DNA of 64,000 nt from Ardenticatenaceae bacterium (GCA_020634375.1 JACKBX010000009.1:1-64000), one strand, 5' to 3'. Shown: positions 1-8,863, numbered from the stretch's first letter. Notes: generated from the sequence alone by a model not told the origin. Program-made: numbers and translations.

Positions 1-1
1 G

Positions 2-190
2 GAACGGCCGTTGCCGCCCATGCAGCCCGGTGATTATCTGGCGATTTTACAGGCAGGCGCTTATGGGTACGCGATGAGTTCTAATTATAACGGCCGTTTA
101 CGCCCTGCAGAAGTGTTAGTCAATGAAGACAAACACCACCTCATTCGCCAACGACAGCGCCACGCAGCCTTACTAGATGGCTGTTTGTGA
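2..190 (+). CDS. lysA: Diaminopimelate decarboxylase, C-terminal fragment
   Basis: This is the 3' end of a gene that begins before the window; the frame opening at base 2 runs to TGA at 188-190 and gives 62 residues. The segment GDYLAILQAGAYGYAMSSNY followed by NGRLRPAEVLV matches the C-terminal barrel of PLP-dependent diaminopimelate decarboxylases, where GAY(G/C) and the Ser-x-Tyr-Asn stretch close the active site at the dimer interface. The enzyme makes L-lysine from meso-diaminopimelate in the cytoplasm. The fragment ends in a short tail rich in His and Arg. Ornithine or arginine decarboxylases of the same fold are possible, but the GAYGYAMSSNYN wording is typical of LysA. Two ACGGCCGT palindromes lie in these 190 bases. 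Confidence 0.8.
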   Translation, partial: ERPLPPMQPGDYLAILQAGAYGYAMSSNYNGRLRPAEVLVNEDKHHLIRQRQRHAALLDGCL

Positions 191-250
191 TTAGCTTTCT
201 AGCCTCGAATAACCGTGAAATGACCCTAAAAAGTACCCTTTTTGCCGATA

Positions 251-271
251 GTCGCTATAATTTTAAGCGAC
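251..271 (+). promoter_or_regulatory. Possible -10 box inside an inverted repeat, upstream of oppD
   Basis: TATAAT at 256-261 is a perfect -10 hexamer and is enclosed by the inverted repeat GTCGCT (251-256) / AGCGAC (266-271), an arrangement typical of a repressor operator. No good -35 hexamer lies 16-18 bases upstream, so either an activator helps or the match is chance. The oppD start is 58 bases downstream. Confidence 0.35.
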
Positions 272-318
272 AAGCAGACAAACTTAACAATATTTAACAT
301 AAAGGATATGGGATTGAT

Positions 319-1338
319 ATGACCCACTTGCTTGAGGTTCGGAATTTGGAAACTCGCTTCTTCACAGAAGAAGGAATCGTTCATGCTGTTAACGGCATCA
401 CGTACACGCTGAATGAGGGAGAGTCGCTAGGTATTGTAGGGGAAAGTGGTTCTGGCAAGTCGGTTGGTGTCCTTTCTGTAATGGGTCTCATTCCAAATCC
501 ACCTGGTCGCGTCACAGCTGGGGAAGTTATTTACGGCGGGCGCGATCTCCTCAAATTGACCCCCTCCGAAATGAGACGTGTGCGCGGGCATGAAATTGCG
601 ATGGTCTTCCAAGACCCCATGACGTCCCTCAACCCCGTCCTCACCATTGGTCGCCAGATGACCGAAGCCATGGAACTGCACCTGAGCATAGACCACGAAA
701 CTGCCATGAAACGGGCGGCCGAATTACTGAGCATGGTTGGCCTACCGAATGCTGCTGATCGTTTGAATGATTATCCCCATCAGTTCTCCGGTGGGCAGCG
801 CCAGCGTGTCGGTATTGCCATGGCGCTTTCTTGTAACCCCTCTATCCTGATTGCAGATGAACCCACAACCGCTCTCGACGTAACCATTCAAGCTCAAATT
901 GTTGATCTGGTGAAACGCCTAAAAGAGAAAATCGGTATGGCCGTCATCTGGATTACCCACGATCTGGGTGTCGTGGCTAGCCTGGTGGAGAAGGTCGCTG
1001 TCATGTATTCTGGCTTTATTGTTGAGACGGCTCCTGTCCACGAACTCTATCAAAACACCAGTCACCCCTACACACTTGGCCTACTAGAGTCTTTGCCTAA
1101 AGTAGATGCCAAAACCAAACAACGGTTAATTCCCATCCAGGGACTTCCCCCTGATTTGCTAAAAGAACCCCGTCATTGCCCCTTTGCCCCGCGCTGTCGC
1201 TATGCAGTTGACCAGTGTTGGGAGGAAAACCCATCTTTGAAACCGGTCGCACCAGAGCATTACTCGGCTTGTTGGCGTTGGGAAAATGCACGGCAAGATG
1301 CACGGCAAAGAATGATGACAATAGGAGAAGTAGCATGA
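319..1338 (+). CDS. oppD: Oligopeptide/dipeptide ABC transporter ATP-binding protein OppD
   Basis: First of the two ATPases that power the peptide importer encoded here. The 339-residue protein has Walker A GESGSGKS near residue 41, a Q-loop FQDPMTSLNP, signature SGGQRQRVGIA near residue 158, Walker B ILIADEPTTALD and the H-loop ITHD. The C-terminal oligopeptide extension carries spaced cysteines (RHCPFAPRCRYA...DQCW...SACW), a hallmark of OppD/DppD and known in some members to bind an iron-sulfur cluster. The start at 319 follows AAAGGAT. Its stop overlaps the oppF start by four bases, so the two are translationally coupled. The C-terminal stretch also separates it from the ATPases of other importer families. 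No ACGGCCGT palindrome occurs in this gene. Confidence 0.93.
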   Translation: MTHLLEVRNLETRFFTEEGIVHAVNGITYTLNEGESLGIVGESGSGKSVGVLSVMGLIPNPPGRVTAGEVIYGGRDLLKLTPSEMRRVRGHEIAMVFQDPMTSLNPVLTIGRQMTEAMELHLSIDHETAMKRAAELLSMVGLPNAADRLNDYPHQFSGGQRQRVGIAMALSCNPSILIADEPTTALDVTIQAQIVDLVKRLKEKIGMAVIWITHDLGVVASLVEKVAVMYSGFIVETAPVHELYQNTSHPYTLGLLESLPKVDAKTKQRLIPIQGLPPDLLKEPRHCPFAPRCRYAVDQCWEENPSLKPVAPEHYSACWRWENARQDARQRMMTIGEVA

Positions 1339-2384
1339 GCCAGACAAACACTGCCTCCAATGGAACACCATCCTCACAAGATTCGATAACAGAGGTTAAA
1401 CCTCTTATTGAAGTTCGCAACCTAAAAAAGCATTTTCCGATCCGTCGTGGCGTGTTGCAGCGTCAGGTAGGGGCTGTGCAAGCTGTGGATGGCGTCAGCT
1501 TTAACATTATTAAAGGGGAAACGCTGGGGTTGGTTGGTGAATCTGGTTGTGGTAAGTCAACAACCGGTCGTACCATTCTACAACTGCTCTCCCCGACAGA
1601 TGGAGACGTGTACCTCAATGGGCACAGCCTGACTGAGATGGGGCGCTCAGAGCTGCGGAAACAGCGTCGCCGGATGCAGATGATTTTCCAAGACCCCTAT
1701 TCATCACTGAACCCGCGCATGACTGTGGGCAACATCATTGGTGAACCGCTTTTGATTCACAATATTGGCAATGCTGCTAGCCGCCGCGAACGTGTACAAG
1801 AGCTGCTCAAATTGGTTGGTTTGAATCCTTATTTTATTAATCGCTATCCGCACGAGTTTTCTGGCGGGCAACGGCAGCGCATTGGCGTTGCCCGTGCGTT
1901 AGCCACGAATCCTTCATTTATTGTGGCTGATGAACCTATTTCCGCTTTGGATGTTTCTATTCAGGCCCAAGTGGTTAATCTCCTTGATGATTTGAAATCA
2001 GAATTGGAGTTAACTTATTTGTTTATTGCGCACGACCTTTCGATGGTTCGCTATATTAGTGACCGTGTGGCGGTTATGTACTTGGGGCGTATTGTTGAAT
2101 TGAGTGAGCGGGATGAGGTGTATGACCATCCACTGCACCCGTATACTCAAGCTTTGTTGTCTGCGATTCCGATACCAGATCCGTTCAAAGAAGAAAAGCG
2201 GCAGCGCATTATTCTGGAAGGGGATGTGCCCAGTCCAGCGAATCCACCTACGGGTTGTCGTTTTCACCCCCGGTGTGGATATGCTACAGATGTTTGCCGT
2301 GTTGAAGACCCTGAGTTTCGTAATTTGGGCACGGAGAATAAGCCGCATATGGCGGCCTGTCACCATGCGGAGAAGTTTGTTTAA
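1335..2384 (+). CDS. oppF: Oligopeptide/dipeptide ABC transporter ATP-binding protein OppF
   Basis: Second ATPase of the importer, 349 residues. Walker A is GESGCGKST, the Q-loop is FQDPYSSLNPRM, the signature is SGGQRQRIGVARA, and Walker B is IVADEPISALD. The C-terminal oligopeptide domain ends with GCRFHPRCGYATDVCR and a further Cys-His near the terminus. I take ATG 1335 rather than an upstream in-frame ATG at 1215, because GGAG precedes it at a proper distance and ATGA overlaps the oppD stop; the upstream extension lies wholly inside oppD. OppD and OppF are expected to form the heterodimeric motor on the inner face of the membrane, and may also serve the permease pair at 8864-10911, which has no ATPase of its own. 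Confidence 0.93.
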   Translation: MSQTNTASNGTPSSQDSITEVKPLIEVRNLKKHFPIRRGVLQRQVGAVQAVDGVSFNIIKGETLGLVGESGCGKSTTGRTILQLLSPTDGDVYLNGHSLTEMGRSELRKQRRRMQMIFQDPYSSLNPRMTVGNIIGEPLLIHNIGNAASRRERVQELLKLVGLNPYFINRYPHEFSGGQRQRIGVARALATNPSFIVADEPISALDVSIQAQVVNLLDDLKSELELTYLFIAHDLSMVRYISDRVAVMYLGRIVELSERDEVYDHPLHPYTQALLSAIPIPDPFKEEKRQRIILEGDVPSPANPPTGCRFHPRCGYATDVCRVEDPEFRNLGTENKPHMAACHHAEKFV

Positions 2385-2475
2385 TAGTCTGTTTTTAGAG
2401 GTCGAAGGTTTCTGATGGAATTAGAATAACCTTTACCCTCTTTATGTTTTTGATTGTGACTGCATACCGTGATTA

Positions 2476-2487
2476 AAGGAGGTGATG
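2476..2487 (+). other. Perfect Shine-Dalgarno-like word with no gene behind it
   Basis: AAAGGAGGTGAT is an exact complement of the usual 3' tail of 16S rRNA. The only ATG nearby (2485) overlaps it and opens a seven-codon frame, so it is not an obvious start signal. It sits in the 201-base gap between oppF and oppA, where I see no other feature. Confidence 0.4.
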
Positions 2488-2585
2488 CCTAGACTGGTAA
2501 GTAATTGATTAGGTAATGTATGTGATTGTGTTATTGGTAAGTTGAACTTCAAGAAGCATCTCAAAAGTTTTGGAGGAGATTCTAA

Positions 2586-4679
2586 ATGAAAAGCAGAAAT
2601 GTAGGTTTGTTGTTGATTTTGTTGTTGGCTATTACGGCCGTACTCGTTGCCTGCCAACCCGAGACCATTGAAGTAACCAGAGAAGTCCCTGTAGAAGTCA
2701 CCCGTGTTATTACCGAAACTGTAGAAGTGGCTGGTGAATCGGTAGAAGTGACCCGTGTCGTTACAGAAACCATTGTTGAGACGGTTGTCGAAACAGTAGA
2801 AGTGCCGGCAGGTGGGGAAGAAATGGATTTGACTCCGGCTGATCCGACCACCTATACGGAAGTCTCCTTTGGGGATATCGATACGATGGATCCTAACCTG
2901 GCTTACGATACTGCCAGCGGCAATTTGATCCAGAACGTCATGGAAGGGTTGATTCGCTACAACGGTGGCGACGCCACCACCTATGTTCCTCTGTTGGCAA
3001 CGGAAGTTCCCAGCCTGGAGAACGGTGGTATTTCTGAAGACGGCATGACCTATATCTTTAATATTCGCTCCGGTGTTACATTCCACAATGGCAATGATCT
3101 CACCGCCAGCGACTTTGAATACACCTTCCAACGCGGTCTGCTGCAATCTGACCCCAATGGGCCGCAATGGCTGCTGTTGGAGCCGATTTTGGGCTATGCC
3201 TCCGGTGACGTGACCGAAGAAATCGCCGACGGCGCTTATTACGGTGATCCCGAAGGGCTAATTGCCAACGCGACCCCGGAAGAATTGATGGCTGTTTGTG
3301 AGAAAGTGAAGGCTGCTGTAGTAGCTGACAACGATGCAGGTACACTGACCTTCAATTTGGCCCAACCTTGGGGGCCGTTCCTCGCTACCCTGGCCCAAAC
3401 CTGGGGTACAGCAATTGATAAAGAATGGGCAGTTGATAATGGTGCTTGGGATGGCTCTTGCGAGACTTGGCAAGATTACTATGCGCCTGGATCAGAAAAT
3501 GATGAACTGACTGCCATCATCAACGGTACTGGCCCCTACATGTTGGAGAGCTGGACGCCGGGTGAAGGTTATGTTTTGGTAGCGAACAATGGTTATTGGG
3601 CAACCGAACCTCTTTGGGAAGGTGGCCCTGGTGGCGCACCGCGTATCCAGACCGTGATCGTGCAGTTGGTTGACGAATGGAGCACCCGTTTTGCTATGCT
3701 GCAAGCTGGTGATGCTGAATGGGTGTCTGTGCCCGTTGCAAACCGTCCTCAGGTAGATGAGTTTGTGGGTGAGACCTGTGATTTCCGCACTGGTGAATGT
3801 ACGCCAAATGAAGCAAACCCGAACGGCCGTCTCCGTAAATGGGGTGGTCTTCCCAGCACCAGCCGTACTGACGTCTTCATGACCTTCAACGTCACCACCG
3901 ACGAAGATGGCAACAACCCCTATATCGGCAGCGGCAAGCTGGACGGTAATGGTATCCCGGCAGACTTCTTCACCGATGTCCATGTCCGTAAGGCCATGAA
4001 CTATTGCTTCAACTACGATGCTTACATCGCCGATGCACTGAATGGCGAAGGTGTCCGCAACAACGGCCCCATCATCCTCGACATGTTAGGCTACAACCCC
4101 GATGGCGAAATGTACACCTATGATCCCGATAAATGTGCCGAAGAAATGGCACTGGCTTGGAATGGTGTCCTGCCAGAAACCGGGTTCCGCTTCCAGGTTG
4201 CCTTTAATACCGGCAACACCACCCGCCAAACCATTGGCGCCATTCTGCAAAGCGAACTGGCTGCGATCAACCCGTTGTACCAGGTAGAAATCGTTGGGCT
4301 GCCATGGCCGACGATGTTACGTGCTTTCCGTGCCAGCCAACTGCCTATGGTTGCTAGTGGCTGGATCGAAGACATCCATGACCCGCACAACTGGGTACAA
4401 CCCTTCACCGTTGGCACCTATGCTGGTCGCCAGGCGCTGCCTGATGATCTGAAAGCGCAGTTCCAAGAATTGGTCACAGCTGGTGTATTGGCCGCCGATC
4501 CTGCCGAACGTGAGCAGATCTACTTCGACTTGCAGAAATTGCATCATGACGAAGCTATCCAGATCACATTGGCTCAGGTAGCCGATGTAAGATACGAACA
4601 GCGTTGGGTAGAAGATTGGTACTTCAACCCGGCCGAGTTTGGTCGCTACTACTATGCCTACGGCATTATGGGCGAATAA
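2586..4679 (+). CDS. oppA: Oligopeptide-binding lipoprotein (SBP_bac_5 family)
   Basis: Extracytoplasmic solute-binding protein of the importer, 697 residues. A signal peptide with lipobox VLVAC ends near residue 23, so Cys23 should be lipidated. Residues 26-75 are a low-complexity spacer built from repeats of the type VEVTRxVTETVE, a style common in Chloroflexota binding proteins. The family-5 fold follows, with DPNLAYDTASGNLIQNVMEGL, the extended-substrate motif FNIRSGVTFHNG, and later HVRKAMNYCFNYDAYI. It is longer than E. coli OppA (about 540 residues), mainly from the spacer and inserted loops. GGAGGAG precedes the ATG. Two tandem hairpins (4715-4778) separate it from the permeases, which would allow more OppA than permease. 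One ACGGCCGT lies in the signal-peptide codons and one at 3823. Confidence 0.92.
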   Translation: MKSRNVGLLLILLLAITAVLVACQPETIEVTREVPVEVTRVITETVEVAGESVEVTRVVTETIVETVVETVEVPAGGEEMDLTPADPTTYTEVSFGDIDTMDPNLAYDTASGNLIQNVMEGLIRYNGGDATTYVPLLATEVPSLENGGISEDGMTYIFNIRSGVTFHNGNDLTASDFEYTFQRGLLQSDPNGPQWLLLEPILGYASGDVTEEIADGAYYGDPEGLIANATPEELMAVCEKVKAAVVADNDAGTLTFNLAQPWGPFLATLAQTWGTAIDKEWAVDNGAWDGSCETWQDYYAPGSENDELTAIINGTGPYMLESWTPGEGYVLVANNGYWATEPLWEGGPGGAPRIQTVIVQLVDEWSTRFAMLQAGDAEWVSVPVANRPQVDEFVGETCDFRTGECTPNEANPNGRLRKWGGLPSTSRTDVFMTFNVTTDEDGNNPYIGSGKLDGNGIPADFFTDVHVRKAMNYCFNYDAYIADALNGEGVRNNGPIILDMLGYNPDGEMYTYDPDKCAEEMALAWNGVLPETGFRFQVAFNTGNTTRQTIGAILQSELAAINPLYQVEIVGLPWPTMLRAFRASQLPMVASGWIEDIHDPHNWVQPFTVGTYAGRQALPDDLKAQFQELVTAGVLAADPAEREQIYFDLQKLHHDEAIQITLAQVADVRYEQRWVEDWYFNPAEFGRYYYAYGIMGE

Positions 4680-4714
4680 ACCAGGTTTGTATTGAGTTTA
4701 GTTGTTTGATGTCC

Positions 4715-4742
4715 GGTTAGCACAAGCTAGCTTGTGCTAACC
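4715..4742. repeat. Perfect 28-bp palindrome between oppA and oppB
   Basis: GGTTAGCACAAGCT is followed directly by its exact reverse complement, with no loop. It is the first of two back-to-back structures in the gap. It has no T-run, so RNA stabilisation or a protein site is more likely than termination. Confidence 0.8.
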
Positions 4743-4778
4743 ACAGGGGGTATAGGATACCTGTCCTATACCCCCTGT
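4743..4778 (+). terminator. 15-bp hairpin, likely attenuator between oppA and the permeases
   Basis: ACAGGGGGTATAGGA (4743-4757) pairs perfectly with 4764-4778 around a six-base loop, and GGCAATTTTTCAATTG follows. A partial terminator or an RNA-processing barrier at this point is a known way to make binding protein in excess over permease; that use here is inference. Confidence 0.65.
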
Positions 4779-4815
4779 AGGGCAATTTTTCAATTGCCTT
4801 ACTAAGGAGCAGCCT

Positions 4816-5880
4816 ATGACAGCCTATATCATTCGCCGTCTTTTAATCTTACCTGTTATCATGATCGGCGTTACCATGCTCATCTTTGCCATGATGCAAT
4901 TCTTAGGCCCGGTGGAACGTTCGGCGCTATATATTCGAGATTTCCCCAAAACCCAGGGCCAGATTGATGCCGTTATCAGACGCTATGGCCTGGACGACCC
5001 TTTCCTGGTGCAATACTGGCATTGGTTGGTGGGCAAAGAAGACCCTGAAACCGGCGAACTTCTTGGTGGAATTTTGCGCGGTGACTTAGGTTTTTCGCGT
5101 ACTGGACGTGAACCGGTCATTGATTTGTTAAAAAGGAGGCTGCCTGTAACTGCTGAACTGGCTTTAGTTAGTATGTTGCCAATTGTTGTTATTGGCATCT
5201 GGTTGGGGATGCAGGCCGCCCTGCATCACAATGAGCCAATAGATCAGGGTGCACGAGTCTTTGCCATTTTGGGCTACTCCTTTCCAACATTTGTCTTTGG
5301 TTTGCTGGTGCTGCTCATTTTCTATGCAAAGTTAAATTGGTTTCCCCCCGGCCGTCTCTCTACGCAGTTTTCATTAGAAGTCACTCGCCCTGGATTTGAA
5401 AACTATACGCGTTTCCTCACACTTGATGCGCTTCTAAATCTACGATTCGATATTTTTATGGATGCTCTACGCCATATGGTGTTACCGGTGGTCACGTTAT
5501 CTTATCTTTCCTGGGCGCTGCTGCTAAAAGTGACACGTTCTTCGATGCTAGAGGCGTTACGCCAGGACTATGTTACTACAGCCAGAGCAAAAGGATTAAG
5601 CGAGCGAGTCGTAACCAATCGTCACGTACGCAAGAACGCACTGATTCCCGTTGCCACTATCGCTGGTTCAACAGTGGCATCGCTGTTTAATGGTGTGGTG
5701 ATTACAGAAACCATTTTTGATATACCTGGGCTTGGTTCTGCTGCGGCTGCGGCTGCGCTCAGTTTAGACGTGATGACAATGCTGGCATACGCTTTGTTTA
5801 CAGCATTTCTCTTTGTTTCCGTGAATTTGCTGGTGGACGTTATGTACGCGGTATTGGATCCGCGTGTGCGATTGGGTTAA
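4816..5880 (+). CDS. oppB: Peptide ABC transporter permease OppB
   Basis: First membrane subunit, 354 residues, with about six transmembrane segments starting at the N-terminus (IIRRLLILPVIMIGVTMLIF). It carries the characteristic OppB region FSRTGREPVIDLLKRRLPVT and the EAA loop, seen as YVTTARAKGLSERVV, which docks on the ATPases. AAGGAG precedes ATG 4816. It is followed after 18 bases by oppC. In family terms it is of the DppB/OppB type. No ACGGCCGT palindrome is present. Confidence 0.92.
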   Translation: MTAYIIRRLLILPVIMIGVTMLIFAMMQFLGPVERSALYIRDFPKTQGQIDAVIRRYGLDDPFLVQYWHWLVGKEDPETGELLGGILRGDLGFSRTGREPVIDLLKRRLPVTAELALVSMLPIVVIGIWLGMQAALHHNEPIDQGARVFAILGYSFPTFVFGLLVLLIFYAKLNWFPPGRLSTQFSLEVTRPGFENYTRFLTLDALLNLRFDIFMDALRHMVLPVVTLSYLSWALLLKVTRSSMLEALRQDYVTTARAKGLSERVVTNRHVRKNALIPVATIAGSTVASLFNGVVITETIFDIPGLGSAAAAAALSLDVMTMLAYALFTAFLFVSVNLLVDVMYAVLDPRVRLG

Positions 5881-5898
5881 TGAGGAGAGAGTGTTAAG

Positions 5899-6948
5899 AT
5901 GACGGCAAGTACAAAATCTGTTTCACCGGCAACTATTCCACTCAATGAGCAAGATCTCCAGGAACAAAGGTGGCTGGAACGGCTGGTTGGCCCAGAGTGG
6001 GCACGTCTGATCAAAGGGGTTCTGACCAATCCTTTATCTGTAACTGGTTTGGTAATTATTCTGGGCTTTATCTTGATAGCGGCATTTGCCCCTATTATTG
6101 TTCCCCCTCCTAATGCAACCTGGGATACGACACTGATTCCCCGTGATGGCTTTGGGCCAGAACCGAAGGCGCCGGGTAGTGAATGGGTAAGAAATGCTCC
6201 AGGTGAAATTCCGTTTTGGTATACGCCTCTAACGGGTCGTGAGGAGTGGGTTCATTTATGGGGGACCGCTAGTGGGCAGTATGATATCTTTTATGGTGTC
6301 ATTTGGGGTAGCCGCACAGCGCTGATGATTGGTGGTATCGTCGTTTTGTCGTCAGCCATCATTGGGATTTTTGTCGGTTCTCTGGCCGGGTACTATGGGG
6401 GATGGGTTGATGAAATCTTGATGCGTGTGGTGGAGGTTTTTATTGCTTTCCCCTTCCTGGTTGGTGCTTTGATTTTGGCTTCGATCTTGGTGCCAAAGCT
6501 GGGACGAAGTATCTGGCCTGCCTCGATCGCTCTGATTGTGTTTGGCTGGACAGGATACGCACGTTTGCTGCGTGGCGATATTTTAGCAACGAAGGAGCGC
6601 GATTATGTGCAGGCTGCGCAAGCAGCAGGTGCAAATGATTTCCATTTGATTTTGCGCCATATCTTGCCAAATGCAATTTTCCCAACGCTTGTGGTGTTGT
6701 CTTTAGATATGGGTGCGATTGTATTGAGTTTTGCTGCACTTAGTTTCCTCGGCATTGGTGTGCAAGAAGGGTACACGGACTGGGGGCAGATTGTTAGTTT
6801 TGCCCGTTCTTATATATTTAGTCTGGATCGGTATTGGTTCATTATTGTGTATCCGGGTCTGGCGTTGCTGCTTTATGGGCTAGGTTGGAACCTGGTGGGA
6901 GATGCTCTGCGAGATATTTTGGATCCGAAATTGCGCGGAAAACGATGA
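5899..6948 (+). CDS. oppC: Peptide ABC transporter permease OppC
   Basis: Second membrane subunit, 349 residues. An N-terminal cytoplasmic stretch of about 45 residues precedes the first transmembrane segment (VTGLVIILGFILIAAFAPII), which is the OppC_N arrangement. The EAA loop reads YVQAAQAAGANDFHLILRH. A long periplasmic loop lies between the first two membrane segments. GAGGAG precedes the ATG. It pairs with OppB and completes the oppDFABC set. A double hairpin (6970-7038) ends the transcript. Confidence 0.92.
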   Translation: MTASTKSVSPATIPLNEQDLQEQRWLERLVGPEWARLIKGVLTNPLSVTGLVIILGFILIAAFAPIIVPPPNATWDTTLIPRDGFGPEPKAPGSEWVRNAPGEIPFWYTPLTGREEWVHLWGTASGQYDIFYGVIWGSRTALMIGGIVVLSSAIIGIFVGSLAGYYGGWVDEILMRVVEVFIAFPFLVGALILASILVPKLGRSIWPASIALIVFGWTGYARLLRGDILATKERDYVQAAQAAGANDFHLILRHILPNAIFPTLVVLSLDMGAIVLSFAALSFLGIGVQEGYTDWGQIVSFARSYIFSLDRYWFIIVYPGLALLLYGLGWNLVGDALRDILDPKLRGKR

Positions 6949-6969
6949 ATCATAAATGGTAGTCAGCAG

Positions 6970-7038
6970 CCGGTAAACAGGTTCCTGTTTACCGGTTACT
7001 GGAAGAAGGCGGGCGTTGACGAGTCCCGCCTTTATTTT
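6970..7038 (+). terminator. Two hairpins ending the opp transcript
   Basis: First hairpin: CCGGTAAACAGG (6970-6981) with 6984-6995. Second: AAGGCGGG (7006-7013) with CCCGCCTT (7025-7032) followed by TATTTTTG, a standard intrinsic terminator. The second overlaps a possible TTG start at 7016, which is why the next gene is started at 7043. Confidence 0.75.
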
Positions 7039-7042
7039 TGTG

Positions 7043-7720
7043 ATGCAGAAACGGCCGTTCCTCCTCCTCCTCTCTCTCCTCCTCTCCTTTTGTGCATTGG
7101 CATTGGGTTGGTCATTGTTGTTTGCTCAGGACCCCACACCCACTATTGACCGGCTGGCTCCGCCGCCAACAGTGCCCAGCCCTGGGCAGGCCGATGACGG
7201 CGCATACCTGTTTTGGTTGAACTGCCAGCCGTGTCATGGAGATCATGGTCAGGGCTTGACGGATGAATGGCGGGCGCAGTATCCGATGGAAGATCAATTT
7301 TGCTGGAATTCGGGCTGCCATGGGAAACGGCCGTATGAAGAAGGCTTTACTCTCCCCGAAACCGTTCCCGCAGTGATTGGTGAAAACACCCTGAGCCGTT
7401 TTGTGACGGCCGGGCAGCTATACGCCTACGTGCGCACCGCCATGCCTTATGAGTACCCTGGGGCTTTGCCTGATGAGGAATATCTGGCGATTATTGCGTT
7501 TCTGCTTCGAGAAAACAGCCTGGGGGCCGGCATCACACTCACCGAGGAAACGGTTTATGACGTGACTTTGCGCCCATTGCCAACAGCAACGCCAACGGCC
7601 GTATCTGCTTCAATAAATTCCGGTGATACAGATATAATTGCGATACCCTTGATCTTAGGTATGGTGGGCAGTTTGTTATTTGTGGGAGTTATCTGGCTAT
7701 GGCGACGACAAACCCATTGA
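7043..7720 (+). CDS. Membrane-anchored c-type cytochrome
   Basis: A 225-residue exported protein: signal segment at residues 1-25, haem c motif CQPCHGDHGQG near residue 60, a second CxxxCH-like segment CWNSGCHGKRP about 35 residues later, and a C-terminal transmembrane helix (IIAIPLILGMVGSLLFVGVI) with basic residues after it. The methionine in TAMPYEYPGALPDEEYLAIIAFLL is the likely sixth haem ligand, as in cytochrome c6/cbb3-type domains. It would carry electrons at the outer face of the membrane. ATG 7043 is chosen because earlier starts fall in the terminator. It overlaps the next gene by 22 bases, so they are coupled. The second cysteine motif has three residues between cysteines, so it is not a standard second haem site. 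Confidence 0.8.
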   Translation: MQKRPFLLLLSLLLSFCALALGWSLLFAQDPTPTIDRLAPPPTVPSPGQADDGAYLFWLNCQPCHGDHGQGLTDEWRAQYPMEDQFCWNSGCHGKRPYEEGFTLPETVPAVIGENTLSRFVTAGQLYAYVRTAMPYEYPGALPDEEYLAIIAFLLRENSLGAGITLTEETVYDVTLRPLPTATPTAVSASINSGDTDIIAIPLILGMVGSLLFVGVIWLWRRQTH

Positions 7721-8859
7721 TGCCACAGGATGACTTAGAAGCATGGGGCGATAAGCCATCCCATGGACGATTATTGCTTTGGTTGGGGGTGCTCAATGGC
7801 TTGTTCGTAGGGGTTGCCATCTCTTTGGGGGCATGGGGCGGCGAGTTCTATCGTCTGGCAGATTTACCAGTAGCTCGTCCTTTTGGCGGACTGGGGATGA
7901 GCAGCTTGCTTATTTTGCTCGTTTGTACCCTGGCGGGATGGCTCACCGTGCGCTTGCGCAAGTTTTGGATCACGGTGCCAAGTTGGGTTGTGACGGCCGT
8001 TCTTATCACCATCATCATTGCCAATACCTCGACTACTTTGCAAACAACGGCCGTTTGGCTAGCCGACCGCCGCTTTTGGGGCCTACCCATTTACCCATCT
8101 ACCGAAGCCATCCCACTTGTAACATACCTGTTGACAGGATTATTCCTGACGCTGGCCTTATTCCTGCTTTCACTATTTCAAGAAACCCGCTTACAAGATA
8201 TTGGCCGCGAATTTTTGGGCGGTCACCGTCCCGGATTGGTAGCCTGGCTGCGGTTTATTCTGCCGCTTCTCATTGTTGCCGGAGCGGGAGCCATCACCAG
8301 CAACATTTTCCCCAACCCATTTGGGACTTCATTGGGATTGGTTAACCACACCATCCAGGTGGCCCGCGCTTACGAAGGGGATTTGTTCGCACTAGGGCTG
8401 GAAGAGGGTAATAACTACGCGGGCATCAATGCCGTGCGCGATCAACTGGATGGCGGTTACACCATAAACATTGGATCAGTAAATGAGGCCACCGGCACAA
8501 TTGTCGTCGTTGCCTATTTTGAGAGTGGTGTCTGGATTAAGTGCCTTTTGGTGAATGAACAGTTGTCATTTTGCGAAGATGCCAGCCAGCCCTATACCGC
8601 AGGATTTGCACACCTGCTCACAGGCGAGCCGCTGCCGGATGATTGCCAGGGCTGCCTGCCCAGAGTGTCTGCGGAATGGACAGACTGGTTGGCCGCGCAA
8701 GGCGCACACTTCACAGACGAACTGCTCATGACGCGCCAGGCCGCCGAGGGTAGTTACATTTTGATGCGGGCGGAGTCGGGCGACGGCCGTTACGCCCTCG
8801 AATGTTGGTTTAACGGCATCAGCCCTACATACCTCGAAAGCTGCGAAGAAGTAGATTAA
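7699..8859 (+). CDS. Unknown multi-spanning membrane protein
   Basis: I do not recognise this 386-residue protein. About five hydrophobic segments fill residues 25-215 (for example LLWLGVLNGLFVGVAISLGA, SLLILLVCTLAGWL, WVVTAVLITIIIANT, VTYLLTGLFLTLALFLLSLF, FILPLLIVAGAGAITSNIF). The remaining 170 residues look extracytoplasmic, with six or seven cysteines in the last 110 residues (KCLLVN, SFCED, DCQGCLP, LECWF, ESCEE), which could form disulfides. GGGAG precedes ATG 7699. The gene overlaps the cytochrome upstream, and the next permease begins four bases after its stop, so all four genes 7043-10911 appear to be one operon. Confidence 0.6.
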   Translation: MATTNPLMPQDDLEAWGDKPSHGRLLLWLGVLNGLFVGVAISLGAWGGEFYRLADLPVARPFGGLGMSSLLILLVCTLAGWLTVRLRKFWITVPSWVVTAVLITIIIANTSTTLQTTAVWLADRRFWGLPIYPSTEAIPLVTYLLTGLFLTLALFLLSLFQETRLQDIGREFLGGHRPGLVAWLRFILPLLIVAGAGAITSNIFPNPFGTSLGLVNHTIQVARAYEGDLFALGLEEGNNYAGINAVRDQLDGGYTINIGSVNEATGTIVVVAYFESGVWIKCLLVNEQLSFCEDASQPYTAGFAHLLTGEPLPDDCQGCLPRVSAEWTDWLAAQGAHFTDELLMTRQAAEGSYILMRAESGDGRYALECWFNGISPTYLESCEEVD

Positions 8860-8863
8860 AAAC

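Noticed and set aside
1215..1334. N-terminal extension of oppF from an in-frame ATG at 1215
   Set aside because: It lies wholly inside oppD, has no ribosome site, and the overlap ATGA at 1335 with GGAG upstream is the normal start.
2442..3167. Long open frame of 241 codons opposite oppA
   Set aside because: It is a shadow of the oppA spacer repeats; no family likeness and no start signal.
7016..7042. TTG start for the cytochrome gene
   Set aside because: It lies inside the intrinsic terminator of the opp operon; ATG 7043 gives a clean signal peptide.
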